Positions 1-6,182 of a stretch of DNA of 64,000 nucleotides are shown here, in pieces. The stretch is from Clostridia bacterium. Its GTDB lineage: Bacteria; Bacillota; Clostridia; Christensenellales; Borkfalkiaceae. Each line of letters opens with the position of its first letter. Positions within the stretch are counted from its first letter, which is position 1. The stretch covers positions 1 through 64,000 of the forward strand of contig JAFYWI010000009.1 of the NCBI GenBank assembly GCA_017558105.1, read 5' to 3'. The position numbers and the translations under genes were made by a program. The notes beneath the pieces are model-generated. The model saw only the letters and a program-made list of their open reading frames with translations. It was not told where the DNA came from and made no database searches.

Positions 1-1
1 A

Positions 2-319
2 ATCATTACTGTCTGCTCCTCGGCTTGCCGTTTTCACTCAATGGTGGTACAAAATCTGTTCTTCTCTATTTCGCAGAAAAACAAAACGCTCGTGCAAAAG
101 ATCGGACATATATCCAAGCGTACCACGAGAGAAAAGCTGATTTCCTATCTTTCCGAGGAAGCCAAGCGGCAGAACAGCGCAAGCTTCACAATACCATTCA
201 ACCGTCAGCAGCTTGCGGATTTTCTGTCGGTGGACAGAAGCGCGATGTCCAATGAGCTTTGCAAGATGAGAGATGAAGGGCTATTGGAGTTTGAGAAAAA
301 CCAATTCAAATTGCTATAA
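2..319 (+). CDS. Crp/Fnr family regulator, C-terminal part (5' end off window)
   Basis: The frame is open from the first bases, so the visible 105 residues are the tail of a longer gene. They read as the C-terminal part of a Crp/Fnr regulator: the end of the dimerisation helix, a region containing RTTREKL, then a winged helix-turn-helix with RQQLADFLSVDRSAMSNEL as the DNA-reading unit and the typical ending MRDEGLLEFEKN. The cyclic-nucleotide-binding-like effector domain lies upstream and is not seen. The ATG at 41 is internal, not a start. Base composition is clearly richer in G and C than the genes after 1349, which suggests transfer or a junction. Family call is confident; the effector is unknown. 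Confidence 0.8.
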   Translation: MITVCSSACRFHSMVVQNLFFSISQKNKTLVQKIGHISKRTTREKLISYLSEEAKRQNSASFTIPFNRQQLADFLSVDRSAMSNELCKMRDEGLLEFEKNQFKLL

Positions 320-320
320 G

Positions 321-419
321 GAGAATGCGAGTCTTGCCGAAGAGGCAATATTCGTGTATGCGTTTAAGCTCGGTGCAAGTATGATGCTTGATATTTTGTG
401 CAAAGAAAACGAGCCTTAA
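321..419 (+). pseudogene. Remnant of a small DUF6809-like protein (C-terminal tail only)
   Basis: Directly after the Crp/Fnr stop, one frame encodes ENASLAEEAIFVYAF, then KLGASMMLDILCKENEP and a stop, with no start codon or ribosome site before it. The pattern of an acidic helix followed by F..GF.LGA and a methionine-rich helix resembles the end of small DUF6809-type proteins of Clostridia and their mobile elements. I read it as a relic left by deletion. The family name is from memory and tentative; the absence of a start is directly visible. Confidence 0.4.
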
Positions 420-853
420 AATGCACCATTTTCGCTTTCGGTAGTTCATTGTATCAACGAGCGGGTTATTACACAAATAAATAAAGGCAACCTATACAAA
501 AGGTTGCCTTTATTTATTTGTTCGTTGGGTTGAGTCTCCACGACCTTCGGGACGAAGGGAGTGGGGCGATGAGCCGAGGCGCACCCAGTGGGTGATAAAG
601 CGAGGCGAAGAGGTGGCAGTGGTCGAAAAAACCGAGCAAAACTTTGCGATGGTTTTGAGGGAACCACAACAGGGCAATGAAAAATCCCACTCCCGCCACC
701 ACTTGGTACACTGCAGAGCCACCTATGGCTTTGCAGTATCCTTTATTGTCAAAAATCTAACCATTTTTAAAAGCAAAAAACGTAAAAAGTTTTTGCTTTT
801 TTATTTTTGTTGCAATACATATTGAAAATTGTTTTAAATCATAATAATAAAAT
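420..853. other. GC-rich non-coding relic zone with tRNA-3'-end-like sequence
   Basis: No frame here looks like a real protein. Bases 520-700 are GC-rich and degenerate. At 685-701 the plus strand reads TCCCACTCCCGCCACCA, which has the look of a T-stem 3' strand, acceptor 3' strand and CCA of a tRNA, but no matching 5' acceptor, D-arm or T-loop is present upstream. An imperfect hairpin (711-721 with 726-736) follows, and the AT-rich host composition begins at about 740. The zone may be an integration scar at a tRNA end. Weak evidence. Confidence 0.35.
475..519 (+). terminator. Perfect 19-bp inverted repeat, terminator-like
   Basis: Arms 475-493 and 501-519 are perfectly complementary around a 7-base loop. 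The GC-containing part is AAAGGCAACCT/AGGTTGCCTTT, flanked by AT pairs, so it can act on either strand. It closes the Crp/Fnr relic region. Confidence 0.6.
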
Positions 854-876
854 AAGGGGCGAAAGCCCCCTTTTTT
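854..876 (+). terminator. Rho-independent terminator
   Basis: GGGGC-GAAA-GCCCC hairpin (856-869) followed by a T run at 871-876, reading on the plus strand. Confidence 0.75.
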
Positions 877-883
877 AATTAAC

Positions 884-1020
884 AAAAAAATAAAGAGTTG
901 CAATAGGGCCTTTTGCCCAAGTCTTATAAAAATAAGGTCAATGCAACTCTTTGATGCACGGTCGGAACGTTGCCGACAACTAATCTAATGATTAGGTGTG
1001 CTTCCTTGTTAATATTATAA
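884..1020 (-). ncRNA. Structured small RNA, type I, copy A
   Basis: Read on the minus strand this is a complete small transcription unit. It has a TATAAT -10 (1019-1014) with TTTACT 16 bases upstream, about 120 nt of RNA, and a T run at 891-883. The RNA folds as P1 GCAC/GTGC enclosing two hairpins (CTAATC-ATTA-GATTAG and GTCGG-CAACGTT-CCGAC), then a long closing stem AAAGAGTTGCA/TGCAACTCTTT with two inner hairpins, which doubles as the terminator. Copy B at 3120-3301 keeps the same architecture with different paired bases. I did not recognise the family. Confidence 0.55.
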
Positions 1021-1046
1021 CACAAAAAATAAAAAAGTAAATTAAA

Positions 1047-1150
1047 TAAAAAAAGAACTCAACCCCCGCGCTGTGTTACCACAAGAAATTGCCTTTTGGG
1101 CTCAGTTGAATTCATATAATTATTATACCACATTTTTGAATAAAAGGCAA
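1047..1150 (-). ncRNA. Structured small RNA, type II, copy A
   Basis: Minus-strand unit with TTGCCT (1150-1145), a 17-base spacer, TATAAT (1127-1122), about 70 nt of RNA and a T run at 1054-1048. The RNA closes with GAATTCAAC/GTTGAGTTC (one G-U pair) and carries two small inner hairpins, GCC-CAAAA-GGC and TGTG-GTAA-CACA. Positions 1072-1102 (31 bases of the inner part) are identical to 3035-3065 in copy B, while the closing stems differ but still pair. Family not recognised. Confidence 0.55.
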
Positions 1151-1348
1151 CAAAATACAGTAATTAAATTTAATTACAATTATAATTTCGTGCTATCAAT
1201 AATATCAGGGAAATTAATCTATATAGCAAAAAAATTAAATAAAATTTTGTTTATTTTTAAAAAACAAGTCATAAAAGTATTGAAATTTTAATTTTCTTTG
1301 GTTAACTAAAAATATGTTTACAATTAAACTTAAAAGGAGAAGAAAAAA

Positions 1349-2854
1349 ATGATTTTAATTTTCAACACAAATGGAGATTTGTTAAATTCACAATTTGAAA
1401 AAATTTACCAAGGGTCTAATGGCGCTAACAATATTTACTTTTTAGCACCTTTTTCAGCCACAAACGAAGTAACGGTTATATATTCTTTGCCAAACGGAGA
1501 GACGACTGGTGAAACGCTTATGAAAGTTGACGGCGAATTAGAAGAAGTAAAAGATAGCAACGGCAAATCATATACAGTATGGTCTGCAAAAATAAACAAA
1601 GTGGTAACGGCAATTTATGGCGAAGTAGTTGCACAATTTAAAATTATAACGCCAACGCAAGTTATTTCAACTAAAAGCATATCTTTTTACGTTGAAAGGG
1701 GTATAATGCCAGATTTACCGTTAGATGAATCTAACAAAAAAAGTATTGAAGCAATACTTCAAACAATGCAAAACGTTTTGCAGAGTTTACCAAATCTTAA
1801 AAATGGTGCAGTAGAAGGCTCTCTTGAGCAAGTTTCTTTTAAAGACGATGCAAAAAACCCAAAAGCTAAGGGGCTTGGCGCTATTGCGTTAGGGGGATTT
1901 AGGGGAGATAAGCCTAATAATCAACCCGATGAAGACGACACCACTACTACTGCCAAAGGAATACAATCTATAGCTTTTGGTGCAGGGTGCCACGCAAATG
2001 GCAACTGGAGTTTAGCAGGGGGCAAAGACAACAAGGCTTATGGTAGGCAATCGGTTGCGTTAGGTGGTGCTTCTGTTGCCGGTAGAGAAAATGCGCCTGC
2101 AAACGAATTTTTATCTTCTTTTGCAATGGGCGACTCTGTAAAATCAACGGGCAGGTGTTCGTTTGCTTTTGGGCAAGGTAACGAAGTTAGTGGTAAAAAC
2201 GCTTGCTCTTTTGGGCTAAGCAACATAACAAGTGGCGCGGAATCTTTTGTAACGGGCTCATATAATCATGCAACTGGAACTTGCGCTTTTATTTCGGGTG
2301 AAAGTAATAATATTTTAAGTAAATATTCTGCAACTTTTGGCTATAAAAACAACATTGAACACGACAGGGCTTTTTTAATAGGGCACGATTTATTGTCTTC
2401 TGCACCAAGCGATTCGCCTAATTCAGACTCACATATGCCACAAATAGTTGTGGGTAGGTGGAACGACCCCGAAAGGACTAATGATTTATTTACAGTTGGT
2501 GCAGGTTATGGCTATGATAAGTGGCAAGATGGCTCATATAAATACGCTGATTGGCAACAAAGGTTTAACCCTTTTGCAGTAGGCACTTTTGGTGCAAGAG
2601 TTAGGGGTATACTTACTATTGAAGGTGGTATGGAAGTTCCTTCTGCAATTCGCTTAAAGAGTGGAACAAAAGGCAGAGATGAACAAGTTGAAACTATTAA
2701 TATAGATGCAAAGTCTGCTTCTATAAGTTTAACGGGCAACAATGCAAATATAAAAATAAACGGAAATAAAGTTGTGCTAGATACGGAACTTGAATTATTA
2801 AAAGAAGAAATTATAGCCCTAAAAAATAGAATAGCAACTTTAGAAAACAAATAA
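1349..2854 (+). CDS. Phage tail-fibre/baseplate-like protein with YadA-head-type repeats
   Basis: 501 residues starting at an ATG behind AAAAGGAGAAG. There is no signal peptide. Residues 1-115 look like the N-terminal domain of Siphoviridae upper-baseplate (BppU-type) proteins. Residues ~170-350 are a run of short G-S-A-x-G repeats (for example GIQSIAFGAG, GRQSVALGG, GRCSFAFGQG, GAESFVTGS), the pattern of the left-handed beta-roll of YadA/Hep_Hag trimeric heads. The last ~30 residues are a heptad-like coiled coil (ELELLKEEIIALKNRIATLENK region). This architecture fits a trimeric phage fibre or receptor-binding protein. No capsid, terminase, portal or tail genes lie nearby, so it is an orphan. 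It is flanked on both sides by minus-strand small RNA units. Function in this host is unknown. Confidence 0.6.
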   Translation: MILIFNTNGDLLNSQFEKIYQGSNGANNIYFLAPFSATNEVTVIYSLPNGETTGETLMKVDGELEEVKDSNGKSYTVWSAKINKVVTAIYGEVVAQFKIITPTQVISTKSISFYVERGIMPDLPLDESNKKSIEAILQTMQNVLQSLPNLKNGAVEGSLEQVSFKDDAKNPKAKGLGAIALGGFRGDKPNNQPDEDDTTTTAKGIQSIAFGAGCHANGNWSLAGGKDNKAYGRQSVALGGASVAGRENAPANEFLSSFAMGDSVKSTGRCSFAFGQGNEVSGKNACSFGLSNITSGAESFVTGSYNHATGTCAFISGESNNILSKYSATFGYKNNIEHDRAFLIGHDLLSSAPSDSPNSDSHMPQIVVGRWNDPERTNDLFTVGAGYGYDKWQDGSYKYADWQQRFNPFAVGTFGARVRGILTIEGGMEVPSAIRLKSGTKGRDEQVETINIDAKSASISLTGNNANIKINGNKVVLDTELELLKEEIIALKNRIATLENK

Positions 2855-2959
2855 AAAAAACAAGTGGCAGGCGTAAGTAAACTTACAATGAACGCACACT
2901 TGTTTATAGCAATTAACTAATTGCAATATTAGTATACCATAGTTTTACACCTAAAACAA
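2853..2959 (-). ncRNA. Structured small RNA, type III, downstream of the fibre gene
   Basis: Minus-strand unit with TTGTTT (2959-2954), a 17-base spacer and TATACT (2936-2931), then about 70 nt of RNA. It contains a hairpin GCAATTA-GTTAATTGC type stem, then AACAAGTG/CACTTGTT closing an inner GTAAG-TTTA-CTTAC hairpin, and ends in a run of T (2861-2855 on the reverse strand). It overlaps the end of the fibre transcript in antisense. Only one copy is seen. Confidence 0.45.
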
Positions 2960-2978
2960 TTAAATATAAAAAAAGAAA

Positions 2979-3006
2979 AAATCGGTTTAATGCCGATTTT
3001 TTTCTT
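2979..3006. terminator. Terminator between small RNA units
   Basis: AAAAATCGG-TTTAATG-CCGATTTTT hairpin with A and T runs on both sides, so it can work in both directions. Confidence 0.65.
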
Positions 3007-3008
3007 TT

Positions 3009-3112
3009 TAAAAAATAAAAATTCAGTTCCGAGATGTGTTACCACAAGAAATTGCCTTTTGGGCTGAACTGAATTCCATAATTATAATACTTTGCTTTTA
3101 TAAAAAAGTCAA
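3009..3112 (-). ncRNA. Structured small RNA, type II, copy B
   Basis: Minus-strand unit with TTGACT (3112-3107), a 17-base spacer and TATTAT (3089-3084), about 65 nt of RNA and a T-rich end at 3024-3009. The closing stem is now GAATTCAGTTC/GGAACTGAATT, different from copy A but still paired, while the 31-base inner segment 3035-3065 is identical to copy A. Stem covariation with loop conservation argues for a functional RNA rather than a simple duplication. Confidence 0.55.
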
Positions 3113-3117
3113 CTATT

Positions 3118-3301
3118 ATTAGCAAAAAATAAAGAGTTGCAATCCCGCGCTTTCCGCTATAACTTGTGTAAGCACAAGTCCAATGCAACCCTTTGCGCGC
3201 GGTTGGTTTCACTAAATAAGTGCCAACAGAATAAACAACCTTAACGGTTGAGATTGCGCTACCTTACTTTTATTATAGCATATAAATAAAAAACTTGTCA
3301 A
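3118..3301 (-). ncRNA. Structured small RNA, type I, copy B
   Basis: Minus-strand unit with a near-perfect promoter (TTGACA 3301-3296, 18-base spacer, TATAAT 3277-3272). The RNA has P1 GCGC/GCGC enclosing CAACC-GTTAA-GGTTG and a second hairpin closed by GTTGG/CCAAC. It ends with the closing stem AAAGGGTTGCA/TGCAACTCTTT, which carries inner hairpins such as ACTTGTG-CTTA-CACAAGT. All stems of copy A are preserved by compensatory changes, while AAAG.GTTGCATTG and TTGCAACTCTTTATTTTTT are conserved in sequence. Confidence 0.55.
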
Positions 3302-3331
3302 ACTATTTTACCAAGCCAAAATAGTTTAATA

Positions 3332-4510
3332 TTACTTCCTGTAATCTTTTGGAGACTTATTGCAAACCTTTTTGAACGTTTTAGTAAAATAACTACTTTC
3401 GTTATAGCCAACTAACCTTGCAATTTCTTGAACTTGCAAGTTGGTGTTTTTAAGCAAAGTTATTGCTTGGTCTATTCTTTCTTTATTAATAAATTCTATA
3501 ATTTTTAAGTTCATTTCCTTGTGAAAAAGGGTAGATAAATAGTTTGCGTTAACGTTTAATTCTTTTGCAATTTCTTTAACGGTTAATTCTTCAACAAGGT
3601 GTTCTTTTATAAACTGAATTACCAAGTTTATTAACGGTTTTTTGCTAACAAATTTATTTTCTAACACTAAATCGCAATACTTTTTAATAATTTTTAATAT
3701 CATTGTGTTAGCTTCTTTAATAGAAGTAATTTTTTCTATTTCCAATCCGTTTTCGTTAGATATTTTATCTAATAAATAAGAGTGAATTTGCCCTTGTAGC
3801 GCTTGCCTTAATTGTGTGTTTAGCACTATGCAATAGTTTTGCACGTTGCGTAGTGGAGATGGCGTTCTTGGGTTAAATTCGCTTAAATTATAGTTAGAAA
3901 GCATTGCCATTGCTAACGAAAAATTACCACTTTTTACTGCTTCGGTTAGGGTTGTGCTTATTTCGTATCTTTCTTCAACTATTCTAATTTTTTCTACCGT
4001 GTTTTCTTTTTCTTTGCCGGTTAATTCTAGTTTTTTATTCTTAAATAAATTTATAGTTTCAGTAGTTATTTTATTTTTTCCTTTGCAAACTTTTGCGTAT
4101 AAAAAGTGAACCAACCTTATAAAAGTAGCGTGCTCTACGTACGGCATAGAAGCCCCTAAAAACAAAAGGTTTTTAACACTTTCTTTTTCTATCCCAAGTT
4201 CTTTTAGGTAGTAGGTTGCTTTAATTTCGTTAAAAGGCTCTGTTAAGGTTGGACCAATTACGTAAACTTTATTTTTGCAACAAAAAGCATAAATAACCCC
4301 GTTAAATAGCCAATTAAATTGGTAAATTACGTTGCTATTAAAATTAAAAAACTTTTCTAATTCTTGCTTATTGCCATTGTAAACACTATATAGCAACTTA
4401 TTACTTTTTTTATTAAATAAATTTAATAAAAGGTTTAAGTCGTTTTCTAAAACGTTAAAATCTGTGCCGATTGTGTGCCAAATAAGGTCTTTTGTAAAAT
4501 TTACGTTCAT
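3332..4510 (-). CDS. AraC family transcriptional regulator
   Basis: 392 residues from the ATG at 4510. A longer reading from a TTG at 4558 is possible but lacks a ribosome site. The last ~100 residues are a double helix-turn-helix AraC domain: TVKEIAKELNVNANYLSTLFHKE, then the second unit ending ARLVGYNESSYFTKTFKKV and the family signature CNKSPKDYR. The ~270-residue N-terminal region is not recognised; it could be a sensor. The gene is divergent from the glucuronide operon that begins at 4671, with ~160 bases between them. It is therefore a likely regulator of that operon, with uronide or glucuronide as inducer (inference). Family call is firm. Confidence 0.85.
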   Translation of the reverse strand: MNVNFTKDLIWHTIGTDFNVLENDLNLLLNLFNKKSNKLLYSVYNGNKQELEKFFNFNSNVIYQFNWLFNGVIYAFCCKNKVYVIGPTLTEPFNEIKATYYLKELGIEKESVKNLLFLGASMPYVEHATFIRLVHFLYAKVCKGKNKITTETINLFKNKKLELTGKEKENTVEKIRIVEERYEISTTLTEAVKSGNFSLAMAMLSNYNLSEFNPRTPSPLRNVQNYCIVLNTQLRQALQGQIHSYLLDKISNENGLEIEKITSIKEANTMILKIIKKYCDLVLENKFVSKKPLINLVIQFIKEHLVEELTVKEIAKELNVNANYLSTLFHKEMNLKIIEFINKERIDQAITLLKNTNLQVQEIARLVGYNESSYFTKTFKKVCNKSPKDYRK

Positions 4511-4670
4511 AAAACCTATAATTCCCTTAAAAAAATGAGTTTTGTTATATAATATCAAAGTTTTGTATATTTTGCAACTATTTTAACTATGTTAAAATGG
4601 AAGTATAAATTTTTTCGCTTTTTGTTTTTAATTAACAAAAAATGCGCATAACAATTTAGGAGGAGTTTTT

Positions 4671-6110
4671 ATGAAAAAAGAAGTAAAGCTAGATGCTAAC
4701 GGCAAGCGCAAGTTTGGCATGCGCGACTGTTTGGCATACGCAGCAGGTGACCTTGGTTGCAACATGAGTTTTGCACTTAAAGGCACTATGGCAATTTTCT
4801 GGACTCAGTTTATGGGTATGGATTTATGGTATTCATTACTACTCATAATAGTTCAAGTATGGGATGCTATTAACGACCCACTTATCGGTTCATTAATAGA
4901 TGCAGATAAGCGTAAATACAAAAGAAACAAGTTCTTGCAATATATTTTTATCGGCTCTATTGGGTTAATAATAGGTGGTGCTTGTTGTTTCTTGCCTTTC
5001 CCAAATGCACCAGTATGGGCTAAGTTCATTATCTTTATTGCTGGTTACGTTGTTTGGGATGCTTTCTACACAATAGCAAACGTTCCTTACGGTTCATTAC
5101 TTTCATTGATTTCTACCGACGTTAAAGACAGAGCATCACTTTCTGCTTGGCGTTCAGTAGGTTCAATATTTGGCAATATGCTTCCTATGGTTTTACTTCC
5201 TTTCTTAATTTACGATGCTAACAACAACCTTATTGGTGAAAGAGTGTTCTTTGCAGCACTTATAATGGGCGCTTTCGGTTTCTTATGTTTCTTATTTATG
5301 ATTAAGAACACAGAAGTTCGTGTAGACGAAAATATTACTTTAAACGAAGAAACACCAAAATTCAACGTATTTAAGGCTATTGGCAACTTTATTAAAAACA
5401 GACCTGCAGTTGGTGCAACCGTTGCGGCAATGGGTATGTTTATTGGCATGCAAGGTGCAACTACGGCCGTTACGGTAATTTTCCAATCTTACTTTAAAAA
5501 CGTTCAAATTTCTGGTATAGTTCAACTATTTGCAATGATTCCTATTGTAGCGTTTACACCACTTGCACGTAAAATGGTTGCTAAATACGGCAAAAAAGAA
5601 CTTGCAACTTTTGGTTCTATAGTATCTGTTGTTGCAGCGGCAGGGTTGTTTATAATAACACCTAGCAACACTGGTTTAGACCTTATTCTTTACGTAGTAT
5701 TCCAACTTTTCTATTCACTTGGTCTTGGTATATATTCAACCGTTTCTTGGGCAATGATGGGCGACGCTATAGACTACAACGAATGGAAAACTGGCACAAG
5801 AGAAGAAGGTACGGTGTACTCACTACACTCTTTCTTTAGAAAACTTGCACAAGGCGTAGGTCCTGCTTTAATTTTAGTAGTAATGGTAGCATTAGGTTAC
5901 GATGGCAAAATGCAAGGTAATCAACTTTGGGAAGTAGCTATAAATATGCGTTATTTAGTAGCGGGCACCTTCTTATTATCTGCACTTCTTCAATTCCTTG
6001 GTCTTGGCGTTATTTATAACCTAGACAAGAAAACTCTTGCTAAAATGAACGAAGAATTAGAAGCAAAAAAAGAAGTGGCAACACCTAGCGAAGTTGTGGC
6101 AGAAAACTAA
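4671..6110 (+). CDS. GPH family glycoside/hexuronide:cation symporter
   Basis: 479 residues with about 12 hydrophobic segments. It carries the GPH/MelB hallmark in the loop after the second segment (DAINDPLIGSLID, residues 65-77) followed by a basic stretch. Good AGGAGG ribosome site 8 bases before the ATG. It is the first gene of a run with a GH2 glycosidase, mannonate dehydratase and mannonate oxidoreductase, so the likely cargo is a glucuronide or a hexuronate taken up with Na+ or H+ at the cytoplasmic membrane. The family is clear; the cargo is inferred from neighbours. The C-terminal ~30 residues are charged and cytoplasmic. Confidence 0.85.
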   Translation: MKKEVKLDANGKRKFGMRDCLAYAAGDLGCNMSFALKGTMAIFWTQFMGMDLWYSLLLIIVQVWDAINDPLIGSLIDADKRKYKRNKFLQYIFIGSIGLIIGGACCFLPFPNAPVWAKFIIFIAGYVVWDAFYTIANVPYGSLLSLISTDVKDRASLSAWRSVGSIFGNMLPMVLLPFLIYDANNNLIGERVFFAALIMGAFGFLCFLFMIKNTEVRVDENITLNEETPKFNVFKAIGNFIKNRPAVGATVAAMGMFIGMQGATTAVTVIFQSYFKNVQISGIVQLFAMIPIVAFTPLARKMVAKYGKKELATFGSIVSVVAAAGLFIITPSNTGLDLILYVVFQLFYSLGLGIYSTVSWAMMGDAIDYNEWKTGTREEGTVYSLHSFFRKLAQGVGPALILVVMVALGYDGKMQGNQLWEVAINMRYLVAGTFLLSALLQFLGLGVIYNLDKKTLAKMNEELEAKKEVATPSEVVAEN

Positions 6111-6135
6111 TTTATAAAACCTAAAAAAATTAACG

Positions 6136-6161
6136 TACGCCCGACCTTCTTGTCGGGCGTA
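6136..6161 (+). other. Intercistronic stem-loop
   Basis: TACGCCCGAC-CTTCTT-GTCGGGCGTA, ten perfect pairs, between the symporter and the GH2 gene and without a following T run. Likely a processing or mRNA-stability element within the operon. Confidence 0.55.
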
Positions 6162-6182
6162 TAGTAAAAAAAGGAATAAAAT

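Noticed and set aside
446..825. Several overlapping open frames of 60-77 codons in the GC-rich relic zone
   Set aside because: No ribosome sites, low-complexity translations, and mutually overlapping frames on both strands; the sequence looks like decayed non-coding DNA.
1349..2854. Prophage
   Set aside because: Only one phage-like gene is present; no integrase, terminase, portal, capsid or lysis genes nearby.
884..3301. CRISPR array or retron at the paired RNA units
   Set aside because: There are only two copies of each RNA, not regularly spaced repeats, and no Cas or reverse transcriptase gene is present.
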